NCBI GenBank assembly: GCA_029378245.1
Contig: JARKIF010000101.1
Span: 1 to 64,000 of the forward strand
Source: Roridomyces roridus
Lineage: Eukaryota > Basidiomycota > Agaricomycetes > Agaricales > Mycenaceae
Direction: 5' to 3'
Length of the DNA stretch: 64,000 nt
Made by a program: the position numbers and the translations under genes. Under the pieces are notes generated by a model. The model was given only the letters and a program-made list of their open reading frames with translations. It was not told the origin of the DNA and ran no database searches. Below are positions 50,664 to 63,000 of this stretch, in pieces. How positions within the stretch are numbered: the first letter of the stretch is position 1; each line of letters starts with the position of its first letter.

Positions 50664-52866
50664 TCACGCCCATCGACCTTTTAGTAAATCCGCCCCTCGC
50701 TCCGCAATCACATACGTCGCAGCCTGAGTGTGAGCGCTGGGAATGACAGGCTTCGAAATGGTCAGCTTGGATACCGTTTGCAAATAAATGCCAGTACCAT
50801 TACGGACGCATCGATGATACTGAGCCCACTTGCACCTTTGACGACCAGATCGGGATTCACCACACCATACGACGCGTTCCTCGCCGACATCGCCGCAGTC
50901 GACCCCATATGACCCGAAGCACCACCGTTGTTGCGTATATATTCGTCCAACGCGTCCGTCGTCATGTTGGACAGGTCGATAATAGGCGCAATGATGTAGT
51001 TTTTCCACACGGGCGCTTTCACGAATCTATACGCTTTCTTGACGGATTCACGAGCGAGGAACATATCGACGTCGGTGATCAATACGCCTGGATTGATGAG
51101 AGGCGGGTCGAAGGGGTTGTTGCTCGCGAGGGTGATGGAGCCACCTGGACTTTGTGAGGATGTATGGTGAGAATAGCGAAGAAACTTACGGCTAGTGGGT
51201 GTGAGGACGACCAGCACAAAACTCATAAAGTTCCCCGGTGCCCCAGTCCCAAGGAAGTTGCCCGTCTGTCAAAGGAACCGTTAGACTACATTCCAAGTAG
51301 CCACCCCGACAAGACGTACGCCCACGGAAATTTCAATATGAGGTGTTTGAGGGCCCGCAGCCGGATCAGGGATGGACTCGTCATCCGACCGGGTGAACAC
51401 AAGGTGCGTTATTGGCATGTTCGAAAAAGGTCCTGTATGAGTTGCATCCACTCCGCATACGCCTCGTCGAATAAAGTCGTATTTTGCGTTATGGGATCGA
51501 TGGTTTGTGTCGAGTTGACGGACCAGCTGACGATGATGGTTGGTTGGTCGGTGGCATTTTGGCCGACGCTGGGGAGGTCCAAGACGGAGGGAATGCCTAG
51601 CGAGTTGAGCGCTTGTTTGTCTCCGATTCCCGAGTTCAACAGGATAGCTGGTGTCCCGACAGATCCCGCAGACAGGATGGTTTCTTTCATTGCCCGAGCA
51701 GTGAACAAAGATCCGCCTGGAAGAGGTGAGGTACAGGCGGTGAACATCGTGCACCATACAGTACCTTGCATAAACTCCACCCCTTCAAAAGATACAACGC
51801 CGTCGGTTGTCTTTGGACCAACGAGCCTCGAGACTTGTGCGTGCAGTAAAACGTGCAAATTGTTGCGTTGAATGAATTCCGGGTCAAGGTACGAAGTGGC
51901 CGAAGAACTTCGCTTTCCCCCGCCGATAGTGGACTGAAGCCAACCTGGAGTACATCAGTATACTCTAAAACTTCTGAATCGAGCCACTCACCAACGCCGA
52001 GCATCTCCCCAGAGTTGTGATCCAGTCTGTAGGGAAATTCAGGGAGCTCCCGGGTGGTTTGGATGATCTGGTTCTCAAATACAGGCCACTGCGACGCGCT
52101 GAGGCTGACAGAGTTGATCCCGTGCGTGTTATGTACGGCGGGATCGAATTCGCCCTCCGTCGGATGATGATTCGCGGTCGGAACCCATTTTTCGTTTTTG
52201 AAAAAATATGGGAGGAGACTGTCCCAAGACCATCCAGAATCTCCTGTTACAGCAGCCCAGCGATTGTAGTCCTCCGCCGAGCCGCGAGTGTATACCATGC
52301 CGTCTAGTTGGCTATCTTCAACAAGAAACAAACTCGCTGGGGGACCGAATGCTCACTATGTGAAGTACAGCCGCCCAACATATGTGCTTCACGAGCGAGT
52401 CAATGTTTTGCTTTGAAAAAAGTTCCGAGTCTTGCCTCTGGAATACGGGATCGAACGATCATTCAATCCGACTTGGGGAGTTGTCGTGAAATTCCACTCG
52501 TACGGATTCGGGTCAATCAACAGATTATTTGCTAGGAAAGAGACAATCGAGTCTTCGACTCCTTCGTTCCTAAGCAGAATGAGAGATTGCAGCAGCTTGG
52601 ATGGGCTTGTACTTACGAAACACCTGCCTCGAGCAAAAGGACAGAGAAATTGAGGTTTTCTGACAATCTGTTGGCGACGACATTGCCTGCGCCTCCACCT
52701 GAGTTGGAGAGGTTGTCAGGCCACTTCAAGCTGGAGTTTGAAAGAGGTCAGACATACCTCCGACAATGACAAAGTCATAAACGAGCCCAGGAAGATCGGT
52801 GACGTCCTCGTATATTTTAGCGAAAGATGGATGAGTGAGGACGAGCAGGAAGAGGAGGGTAAGCAT
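50664..52866 (-). pseudogene. GMC oxidoreductase paralogue with frameshift
   Basis: Exon by exon this matches the gene at 31982-34364. MLTLLFLLVLTHPSFA is a signal peptide, followed by KIYEDVTDLPGLVYDFVIVG, GMVYTRGSAEDYNRWAAVTG, ETILSAGSVGTPAILLNSGI, SITLASNNPFDPPL, GHMGSTAAMSARNASYGVVN and SAHTQAATYVIAERGADL. Near 51447-51452 the frame reading DEAYAEWMQLIQD must change to (N)ATHTGPFSNMP to keep homology, because one base is missing after GAGTGG compared with the other copy. That removes the C-terminal catalytic domain unless it is a sequencing error. Other exons and splice sites look sound, so decay is recent. Confidence 0.75.
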
Positions 52867-53353
52867 GCTTGAGAGGAGGGATGATCAGAGTACTGTCCAG
52901 GATGTGCCAGCGGCGACAGCATGACCTCACATCCACTAGCGCCGACGGACGTCCGAGGCGTTGGCAGATGGGTAACAGTGGTCATGCGGCCCATTTCGAA
53001 CAGCAGAGGAGCGTCCGTTCCGCTGCCTAGGTAAACAGTGTTACTCGGAAGCAAGCCACAAAGATCTCAAGATCACCATGAACTTCCTTGCACTGTGGGG
53101 TTCCTAGATTTTGAATAAATACAGTCGCGACCCCCGATCTCAACATTTCAGTAAAAGATTTGAAAGCCCAAAGACGCAGATGGCCGAGAAGAATCGAACG
53201 GATTTGAACGGGCGACGAGTGAATTTGTGTCCATCGCAGTGAGAGCGGCGCTACGGCTGGTATAGGACAGTCTTCAAAACTCCCCCGTATCCTTGCTGTC
53301 ACTTTCCTTCGGGTTGCCATGTTGGACAAAAATTCAAAGCAGGAATCTGGGTG
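52867..53353. other. Intergenic, no confident gene
   Basis: About 490 bp. A 100-codon minus-strand frame at 53027-53329 has no domain I know and no paralogue here. Confidence 0.4.
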
Positions 53354-54478
53354 CTAAGCATACATGAATGATACAAAGAAAGATGGTGTTACACTTTTAC
53401 CACATCCCCTCGGCGATCTGCGGTTGGATGAGTCGCGGCAGAAAGACAAAAATGTATGCCGAACCTCCCCATTCGTCCACTCGACAAGTCTCTTCAACTG
53501 TGCCGCAAAATTCGCCAGATCATGCAACGCGTATTGAGCGCAAGCAGGGCATGTTGCGATGGCCGCGCGCTCCGGAGCCGCAACGTCCAAGGCCGACATA
53601 TGCGCCGTCGTGCCATTTGGAACGAATCGTAGGGCAGTAGAGACCTGCCGCACGTGGTTCCTGTACCATTGCGGCGGAAGGACCTCCTGCGTCCACACCC
53701 CGCCGACCATCTGGTGTACGGGCCCACAATGTACGGCATGGCCTTCCTCGCGCCACCAGACGAACGGCTGGCCACTCGCTTCGTGACTGGTGATGACAGT
53801 AGCCTCGTCTGCAGCGCTTACGAGCACGTCGTGGTGTACGGAATGCGTGTTCCCAGCGACGGATTGCGCCCGAAGTGCACAGCGCTGGTAGAAGTTGGAG
53901 AGCTCGAGGGCGCGGTTGCCGGTGATCAACTCGAACTCGGGGATGAAGGGAATAATGGGATTGACCGTGTCCCTGAGGGTGCACAGCGCTGCTTTGCGAA
54001 TGAGTGGGACAATATTGCGGATGCAGCCGATGGCGAAGAAGCGGTGGGGTTCCGTGTCAAGGAGAGGGGAGCTCAGGAGCATGTCCTCTATGAGTACTTG
54101 GGCTCGCACCATCTGGAATTTATTGGCTGCTTCGTGGACAGGGCAGATATCGGTGAGGTCGGCAGGATTCGTCAGTGAGAAAAGGCGTGCATTGTGTGCC
54201 GGGTAGACACGGGGGAGGAGACCATAGAGAACAGAGCTGGGCTCTACGAGTGGAATGACTGCCTTTCCGTCCTTCTGGATGTCCTGGTTGCCGGAGACGG
54301 CAGCAAACATATCGGCAAAGAACGGGGAGACATGAGCGAGGATGTTCTTGTGGCAATGAAAGTCGATGGCATCTGAGGATCGTAGAATTATATCCGATGG
54401 CGGCTCGAATCTTTCGTCTGGGTCCACCGCTGCCCCGGAGAAGGGCTCGCGAGCATTCGGGGTGGTGGTTTCTGCCAT
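53354..54478 (-). CDS. BTB/POZ domain protein
   Basis: A single-exon frame of about 374 codons from the ATG at 54478 (MAETTTPNARE); an in-frame ATG lies 21 nt upstream. Residues about 25-130 (PPSDIILRSSDAIDFHCHKN, ILAHVSPFFADMFAAV) have the D(I/V)xLxSxDxxxFxxHKxxLAxxSPxFxDMF pattern of BTB/POZ domains, which mediate dimerisation and link proteins to Cul3 ligases or chromatin. The region after 170 is a family-specific C-terminus, with CPACAQYALHDLANFAAQLK as a possible small zinc or helical module. It is of a type multiplied in agaricomycetes. It appears intact. The partner is unknown. Confidence 0.8.
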   Translation of the reverse strand: MAETTTPNAREPFSGAAVDPDERFEPPSDIILRSSDAIDFHCHKNILAHVSPFFADMFAAVSGNQDIQKDGKAVIPLVEPSSVLYGLLPRVYPAHNARLFSLTNPADLTDICPVHEAANKFQMVRAQVLIEDMLLSSPLLDTEPHRFFAIGCIRNIVPLIRKAALCTLRDTVNPIIPFIPEFELITGNRALELSNFYQRCALRAQSVAGNTHSVHHDVLVSAADEATVITSHEASGQPFVWWREEGHAVHCGPVHQMVGGVWTQEVLPPQWYRNHVRQVSTALRFVPNGTTAHMSALDVAAPERAAIATCPACAQYALHDLANFAAQLKRLVEWTNGEVRHTFLSFCRDSSNRRSPRGCGKSVTPSFFVSFMYA

Positions 54479-57263
54479 GAAGGCCCGGATCACAATCATG
54501 ACCTACACGTCGGATCACACCCGGCGACCAGGCTCAAATCCTGACCACTGTCTTGCCAGTGTCTTCAACGGATCCTCTTCCTCTTTTCGCTCTGCTCATC
54601 CAGCTCTCGCTCGACACTCTCTCGAAATCAGACCGCTGATTCAGCATTCGAGGATTGTCGGGTCATCGGCCATTTCCTATCTCTGAAGTCCCACATCTAA
54701 ATGTCGACCTGGTACATCTGTCTCACCTTAACGCACCCGCTGGACGCAGAGTTCATGACCTCTGATATCCGCACCAGTTTTTGACGTCAAAATATGCATT
54801 ACCGGATGCTTTAGCGGTACTTAGCACCCCCTTCCGAGACTCTTCCCGAATATTTGTGCTAGAACGTGGCCCAACTTCCAGATTACACCATTCAATTGAT
54901 AGGATTTGCGATACTGCTTCAACGAAGCCTCTACATTTGAAACCCGCATCAGAGGAAGTCCTGGGCCACAAATCTCATGATCTTGTCGCTGGTGGCGCTC
55001 TGGTTCGTTCGAGCACCAAGAACCCACAAGACGCCTTTATTTGTGAAGATGTCTGTTCCCGGTACCGACTTCAGCTCGCGACCAACGGCGGTCGGATAAC
55101 TGAGGACCTTGTCGATCCGTTTTTCAAGGACTTTCATCCCAATACGCCTGTGCTTCTTGGGATGGCTACTCTGGATCGGTTTCTGGTTCACAAATTCCGG
55201 CCAGTCTCGACAGTTATCTTGTTTCTCCGGCGAGTCTTTTCTTGCGGTCTACACCCCGTCCCTGTCCCAAAAATTGCTTGGCCTTAGCTCGCGTTTTTGA
55301 TGGCCAAATTTCCACTCCGCGACTCTCATGCACCTGCAATTCGCCACTATCATGGCGGCCCCCGCAGATTTCCCCAATTCTTCGGGAGCAAAACTCAATG
55401 CAAGTCATGGATTTCGTGCCTCAGAATTGATCAATCCCATATCTTCCAGTCACAACACAGCTCACGATACTGCTCGGCAATCGTTTGCGGGCTTTTGAAC
55501 CTTTGCGAAGTATAGAATCCCGGTTCATACCCTGTTTTTCTAATGGGAGCTATATCCAAACGCAGCCGATAAAGCAATTTTCTCCCTAGCAGTCCCACCC
55601 ACTCCCAGCCGGTCATACTGGCCGACATTCCCTCCGGCCACGTTTGTTGATCAAAGGTACCAATGGAAATGAGTCTCCTCTTAGACTTTGCTAGACCTTT
55701 TCCAGCTCATTGATTAATGTCGCAGATTGCCCCACCCCATCGCGTGCAGGAATCTCCAAGATTTTCCGTCGGCGAGCTTCAATTCGGCGATAGTGCGAAA
55801 CTCGTACCTTCTCGGACGGCTCTTTGTGCGCAAATGCCATTATCTTGGTAAACTGGCATCCAACGCAGGCCCCGACAGATCGTTCCGACCGGTGTATCTC
55901 TAACCTCGTTAGCGTCAGCGTCATTGCAAAAATCCAACTCCGGGAACATACTCCATACGAACTTTGCCAATTAATCCGAAACAGGAAGTACCAGGTTGAA
56001 CCTCTCGATATCTCACGGCAAATCTCGATCGTCTGCTTCGCTGATGATGTGTTCCTCCAGGTATCAATGGGATGCAGACCTCGTAACCACCCTGTATATC
56101 AATACTTCATATCCACCCCGGGCCGTCAGCTAAACTGAATGTTCAGTAGTCCAACCCCGATTGTCTTGTCACAGATATGCGCTGATTCAGATTCACCTGA
56201 ACTCCATTGGACACACAACCCGGTACTTGAATTGCAACCACTCCCAGTCCAACGTTGCCCAGAACCGGTCCGGGCTCTAACAGCGACAGAATGCCAAAGG
56301 TCTTGTGGCAGTTGCGACGCATAAAACCGAGCACCAAGAGACTGCCGAGTGCGTTGCCAACCTACTTGACAGAATTTTTCACGCACACTGATGGAGGCGT
56401 TGGATCTTCCGCAGTTGCAAAGTGGGATCGAGAGATTCCGGACGTTGTCGGACAAAGTTTGTTGTTTGAAGACCGTGGTTGAAAATTTCAACGAATGCTT
56501 CGATTACTACTTATTTCATTTTATTTCGAGTCTGACATTTTGAAAGCATCGCTGGCAAAAAGTCTTCTTCGGCTGATCTGTACCTTGCTAGTCCACGTTT
56601 GGGTGAAGTAGACTTGTTCACGGACCGCTGGGGCCGGCGCTTTTGTGATGGTGAGCGCTGATGGTTGATCATACAGATCTGTACCCCGACTTCTCTCCAA
56701 CTTCTCTCCTCAGCGGACGCCAACAGATGGTCTCGGGTGCCTCAATGAAGTACTTCCGGAGTCTTCTGAGAGATATGACGACGAAATGAACTCGACTTGA
56801 TGACCGTGGTGCGCAGCCGCGGGAGCACACTGGCAACTTGGCGGGGTGAGATCGACCCAGAAATTGAATGCTTGCTTTCCCAGCCTAAACTTGTTTCAAT
56901 AACACGTTTTGTCCGTCTCTGGATCCTGGCCTGTTTTAGCTGATGCTCACCATCAAATCTCGGGCGCTAGCGCACATTCGGTTCGTCTTTCCTCCTCATT
57001 ACTAGCTAGGTAAACTTGAAGTCTAGAGGCCGGGACCCAGCCTATGTCCGCTGAAACGGACATTGGGATTTGTTATATGCGTCCGGATCTAGTGGCCGGA
57101 AGGGGAGGGCACCACATACCTTGCTGACGACAAGAGCATCGGGTCCAGAGGCAGACGATCTTCAACAATTTTACACTTGATCACGGATACTATATGGACG
57201 TCTGGGGGTGCCAGCTCTAGTACTTATTGGACTTTGCATGGATCTACAATCCACCCTCGAGAA
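54479..57263. other. Gene-poor stretch, no confident gene
   Basis: About 2.8 kb. A 168-codon plus frame (54781-55287) and several shorter frames on both strands show no family I recognise and no consistent intron structure. No LTR, TIR or tandem repeat was found. It may be decayed coding or regulatory DNA; the last 300 bp should hold the promoter of the zinc-finger gene. Confidence 0.45.
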
Positions 57264-58093
57264 ATGGCCTTCAACCTCCGTTACGTCGAATACCCTGCGT
57301 CTCCGGATCGGCCTTTCCCTTGCGAGCACTGTCCTCTTTCCTTCGATCGGCAGCACGACTTGAAGCGCCACATAGATACGCACAGCGGCGAGAAGCCCTT
57401 TCTCTGCGATCGTGGTTGCGGGAAGGCTTTTACGAGGAAAGATGCCCTTAAGCGGCATCAGGTATGTACGCGCGTCGCCTGTCAGACTTGCTCTCCTCAA
57501 GATAATATCAACTAGACCACCTTTCCGTTTTGTCCACCGGTGCGACCTCCACCGCACATCGTGGAGTCAAATCCGCCACCACAAGTGCACCCGCGAGCCG
57601 CACCGCCGGCATTGACAGCAGGACCATTCCCCACGTCTTTTAATTCTGGCGGGAGATATCCACAACCTTCACGTTACTATACGCCCACATCCCCCTCGGC
57701 TTCCCATAGCTCTGGATTTTCTTCTCCGGGTTATCATGGCGCAGGAAGCAGTGCACACTCCTACTACGCGCCAGTGCCCGAGACTTACAACCCGTCTTTC
57801 GTTCCACCACCCCAATACGCTGGGGACTACCCCGCATCGCCCGCTCGACCTTACCCTTGCGACAGCTGTGCACTATCCTTCGACCGCCACCACGATTTGA
57901 AACGCCACAGAGCGACCCACGCTGGAGATCGTCCGTACGTTTGCAACGGCGGGTGTGAAAAGACGTTTACGCGCAAGGACGCGTTGAAACGCCACCAGGT
58001 TGGTGTTTCCTACCATCCCGACGTCGAGGCGTACACACTCACACTCACACGTTATAGCTCTCGAAAGAATGTGGAATCATGGAGCCGTATTGA
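57264..58093 (+). CDS. C2H2 zinc-finger protein with duplicated finger pair
   Basis: Three exons (57264-57462; 57516-57999; last exon from about 58061 to TGA 58093). Exon 1 carries PCEHCPLSFDRQHDLKRH and FLCDRGCGKAFTRKDALKRH. Exon 2 has a long Pro/Ser/Tyr-rich linker and then PCDSCALSFDRHHDLKRH and YVCNGGCEKTFTRKDALKRH. Both pairs follow YPASPxRP and both end in KRHQ exactly at an exon boundary. The second finger of each pair has a CX3C-type GCxK spacing. The last exon adds only LSKECGIMEPY. The gene is probably a DNA-binding transcription factor; the target is unknown. The intron at 57463 is GTATGT...ACTAG; the next is GTTGGT...TATAG. Confidence 0.8.
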
Positions 58094-58910
58094 ATGCGGT
58101 TGTACTTGAAGTCTTTCTAATTGACTTGTCTGTATTAATATTGTAAAGACCTCAATCGGAATTGTACTCCTTTTCCCCATGGGCGTGAAGAACGAGTTCG
58201 AGTTGAGCGGAATAACACCCATGTTTGATTCAAACGTCGACGCATGACATGATACATACATCTCGACGGCGTTTCCTTCGAAACAATGACCTCTCGAGGC
58301 GGACAATTCAGCGGTTAACAGCAAAGTGTATGAGAGGTACTCGCCGTTCCCGAGACCAGTAAGCAACCCGTTCCGAACACAAGTTCTGTAAGTCGAGAGA
58401 TACAAACTAGGACCCACAAGTTCAACCCCACATTCTCGCGGCCCATATGGATCATCCTCGTGAGTTTCCATCACTATGTCGCAATTTAGAACCACCGTAT
58501 CTCCCCTGAAGTCAGTGCTGGTATTCTTGGAGGGGGTATCCCCACGGTTTCAACGCGTCTTGAGGATGGGCAGTTACTTACTTCAACAGAAAATCTCCCG
58601 AACCCGGTTATTCGGACAACTATATTCCACCCATACCAGCACTTTGTGTCAAGGTGTTGAACGACCCGTTTAAATGGAGTCTTAGTTGAATATTGAATCG
58701 CAACCTCGCTCATACATACCGCCGGGGGACCATGTGCGCGCCATGTTCACGGTGGAGATTAGTACCAACCAGTGAGGGATGGGGTTGCTTTTTTCTGCTC
58801 AATACGTTGCGGAAAATCAGGAAGCTCAATTCACTTGTCCCAGCAACGACCCTGATACCGGCCCGAATGCGCATCACAGTCCTCCAACTTTGAAGATCAT
58901 AGAAGATCAT
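58052..58910 (-). CDS. Hypothetical multi-exon protein
   Basis: I do not recognise this protein. Frames join through good introns: MIFYDLQSWRTVMRIRAGIR ... LSFLIFRNVLSRKKQP, then after GTATGT...ACTAAG PFKRVVQHLDTKCWYGWNIV, then after GTAAGT...TTCAG GDTVVLNCDIVMETHEDDPY ... VGPSLYLSTYRTCV. A Ser/Leu-rich C-terminus follows. The frame is open upstream of 58910 without an ATG, so a further 5' exon is possible. The 3' end overlaps the convergent zinc-finger gene by about 40 nt, so the true stop may be earlier through another intron. Moderate to low confidence. Confidence 0.4.
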
Positions 58911-58979
58911 ATCGCAAATGGCCGCCGATCCAGATGAAAGATCCCGTTCAAGGACATGTCGACTCGGAGTCCAAGCCAC

Positions 58980-60084
58980 TCTTCAAGCGCCCAGTGTCTT
59001 CTTCGTAGTTCTGACAAGGCCGATTTCGCCCAGAAGCTTGCCAGAAGCGCCCAGTTAAATCAGACTTCGGGTGTGTGGGACCTGGGTACTTATTCGCGGC
59101 AATCCCCGAGATCCGAGCTCTGAGAACTAGTCGCTGACCCACCTCCAAGCCCACGGCGAGCCGATATTCCGATTCAGAAGCAGCAGGTAAATTGCCTTTT
59201 AGCCACGCGACGCCAAGGATGAGTCTCCGAGTCCTTAGTTCTTCAAAGTCAAAGTCAAAGTCAAAGAGCCCGCGACGATTCAGACGGACACAGCCCGAGA
59301 GGCATAAGTAGACTATTGTCGCGCCAAATGCAGAGACTGGAGATCATAGCTGGGAAAGAAAGATATGATCCGCGGTCCCGAGTGAATAGTCTGCCACATT
59401 CAAGGAGATCCACGGACCTAGCGCGTGGAAGTTGTAACACACACCAAAACACTCACCCATCCAAATCAAGCTCCCGACCTTCCAAAACGGGCTATCAAAT
59501 CCCCTACCCACCACCTCCTCCCCCGCTTCATTCTGACTCAAATTCTCAAAAGTCATACAAGTAAACCGTCTTCTTTTATTTTGTACGCAAACATAGGCGC
59601 TCGTAGTAGTAACATATACAGATATCGGCAGCGGTAGTGGTATCAACGAACCCTTCTGGCCCTCAATCCAATCCATCCAGCCACCTCATCGACAAACGAG
59701 GGTGGACACGGAGTCAAAAAGGAGAGTGGGCCAGTCATCAAAAAATGAGTCGTTATGCGAAAGCAAAAAGGAAGAAAAAAGGGGAATGGACTACGTGTGT
59801 GTATCGTATCGTACTCTACTTGGTGCCGTATGTATGCATGCGTGGGAGGAGGGCGTGGAGGGGCCCGTAATAGGCGAAGGTGGATAGAAAGAAGATGGCA
59901 GACAGGCAGAGGGAGGAAATACGTGACGGGTGTAGATATTAGGCGAGGGCGTAAAGAGGCGTCGCGGCGGCAAGCGAAGGGTGTGATAGGGTGCCGTCGC
60001 GGTAGTGTCTATGCGGATGGAGGAGAGAGGAAGATGGTCGTGATGATGATAGATGATAGCGAAAGCAAGCAGACGACAGAGAAA
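58980..60084. other. Intergenic and 3' flank of the proton ATPase, no gene seen
   Basis: About 1.1 kb without a supported gene. AAAGTC/TCAAAG is repeated five times near 59236-59262 (hexamer microsatellite). The part nearest 60085 should hold the 3' UTR of the ATPase on the minus strand. Confidence 0.45.
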
Positions 60085-63000
60085 TCATGCAGCGGTGCGG
60101 CTCGGGTTGCGAGCGAGCGTCGCACCAGTGCGCTGAGCCTGGATTGAGCTGAAGCGTTGCAGCTCCTCGGGCTTCATAGAGATCTTCTGCCCAAAGCCGA
60201 CCTTGCGAGCGGCACGACGGATGAAGCTGACACGGTTCGAGTACAGGCTCTCGTGAATCGAGGCAGCACGAGACTGGGTGCGCGTCATGGGGACACCCTC
60301 GCTCTCGGGGCCCGAGCTGGCAGCAGCACGAGCACGAGCAACCTCCTTGCGCTCACGCAGGTACTTGATGACAGTGGCCCGCATAGCGAACTTGATCAAG
60401 TCGAGGGGCATGAACCAAACAATGTTCTAACAAGCGGTCAGCACAGAAGTAGCCCACGAGCTAGAAGAATACGCACCCAGACCCAAACGATACCGACCCA
60501 GCCACCGCTGATGCCGTGGATCTTGGTGAAGCCCCAGTCGGCATAGACGGCGATGATACTCGAGATAAGCTGGGCAATGCAGAACGCGCAAAGCAGAGCC
60601 GTCGACGGACGCTCCATGAAGAAGAAGCCGTGCGAACGGGTGACGAAGATGAGCGCCTGCGAGATGATGGCAACCTGGAGGTAGACGACCATGTGCAGCT
60701 GGGGGTCGTTGTGCTGGACAGGGAAAGAGTCGAGTGAAACGCCAAACTTGTTCTGGAAGAAGGACGTCTCGAGGATGATGATGACCAGGGCGATCGTGGA
60801 CATGGTGAGGTAAAGTCCATAGGCAACGGCGTAGCTGAAGATCTCGGCAAGATCCCACGAGTCGGGCGTGTTGCTGGGCAAGACACGGTCGACCGAGAGC
60901 GTCATGATGGTACCGTCGTTGAGGAGCGCGATGATAAGAATCATGAACGGAGGGAAGTCGAACTTGTAGGCGAACGCGAGGATGGCGAAGCAGACGACGA
61001 TACGGATGGTAACGGCGCAGGCGTAGATCGAGTAGTTGCGCATACGTTGGAAGATGATACGCGAACCGCGGATGGCGTGGACGATGGTGGACAGACCGGG
61101 CTCCGTAAGGACAATGTCGGCAGCGCCACGAGCAGCGTCAGTGGCACCCTCGACGGCGATACCGACGTTGGCACGGGAGAGAGCAGGAGCATCGTTGGCA
61201 CCGTCACCTGGAAGGCATTAGCGAACGAACGAGGAGAGAGCCAGTCCACCCACCAGTCATAGCACACAAGTGACCGAGACCCTGCAACCGCTTGACGATC
61301 TCATACTTGTGCTCAGGGAACACACCAGCGAAACCGTCGGCATCCATGATCATCTCATCGAGCGTACGGTGCTTGCCACCAGGCGCGGGACCGTCCTTGA
61401 GAACCTTGGCAGCGTACATGTGGTCGCCGAGACCGAGACGACGACCAGTCTCCTTCGCGATGGCGAGCTGGTCACCGGTGACCATCTTGACCTTGACACC
61501 GAGCGCAAGCGCATCATCGATCGTCTGCTTGGTGTCCGAACGAGGCGGGTCGTAGATGGAAAGAAGACCGATGAGCTCGAAACCGTTGCCCTCAGCCTAG
61601 AAAATGAATGAGCACTGATCGACGACGACGACGGGAACGCACCTCAAAGTCATCCCCATCAAGCTCCTCATACGCAACAGCAAGCGACCGCAAACCACGA
61701 GTAGCATAGTTCTCCACATCAGCCTCGAGCTTGGCCTCGAGTTCCTCAGTCCGGTTGCGAGAGCACAGTTCAATGATAGCACCAGTCATGCCCTTGGTGA
61801 CACGCTTGAGCTTGCCTAAGAAGCATCAGTCGATGAACATGACAAGACGTGCACATAGACACTGACCAGTAGACTCTTCACGGTACGTAATCTCCGTCCG
61901 CTTGTCCGTGGGGTTGAAGGGCTTGAAGTCAAGCAGCTTGATTCCCGCGCGCGCCTTGGTGACGTCACCGATAGCCTGAACGACCGAAGCGTCAATCGCA
62001 TCCTGGTTCTCCGTGCGCGAAGCGTAGGCAGCGAGGAGGATAACGTCCTCAGCAGAGAACGACCTGCGGCAAGTGGTTAGTCTGGGACAAGGTGATGAGA
62101 GAGAAGAACGCACGAGTAGGTGATAATGGTCTCCCGGTCGATCGTCAGCTTGTTGGTGGTGAGAGTACCAGTCTTGTCAGAGCACAAAATGGTGACACCG
62201 GCAAGCTCCTCAATGGCCGTGATACGAGTGACGATGGCCTTGTGCTTGGCGAGCTGCTGCGCACCGACGGCGAGGGTGACCTACACAGCACGTCATTATC
62301 AAGATATAAATGGAATAGGGGAGAACGTACGGAAAGCACCGTAGGCATCGCAATGGGAATGCCACCGATGAGGAGGACAAGGATGTTGTCGAGACCACGA
62401 CGGTAAGAGTACCGGAACCCAGCATAGAGCACGAAGATCTCGGCGAGCACGAAGATACCGATGGCGACGAGGCAGAAGGACCCGATCTGAGCGAGAATCT
62501 TCTGCAAGTGGCCAGTGGTGTCATCGTCTTGGCCGACGAGCGAAGCGGCACGACCGAAGAAAGTGTTGGCACCAGTGGAGATAACAACACCTTCCGCTTC
62601 ACCCTGTTTGCAAGTGGAGCCCCTGCGGCATGTATCAGCATATGGGTAGCGGCGATTGCAAATTCGAAGATCGCCAAGAAGGGAAAAGACTCACGAGAAA
62701 CACTGGTCACCCATCTTCTTGGCCTGGGGAAGAGACTCGCCCGTGAGTGCGGCCTGGTCGATGGAGACATTGATGGCTTCCGTGAGACGGCAGTCGGCGG
62801 GGACAATGTCACCAATCTTGAACGAGATCATGTCACCGGGGACGAGGTCTGCAGACTCGATTTCGGACCATTGACCAGCGCGCTTGACTTTGGCCTAGGG
62901 GAATGGTGAGTGGGAAAGAAAAGCAAGGCGCGAGGGACGACATACCTTGGGCGCCAACGAGTCCATAAGAGCCTTGACCGCATTACCAGCACCACGCTCC

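Noticed and set aside
54781..55287. 168-codon plus-strand frame
   Set aside because: No recognisable family, no ribosomal or promoter context, no paralogue; not strong enough to annotate.
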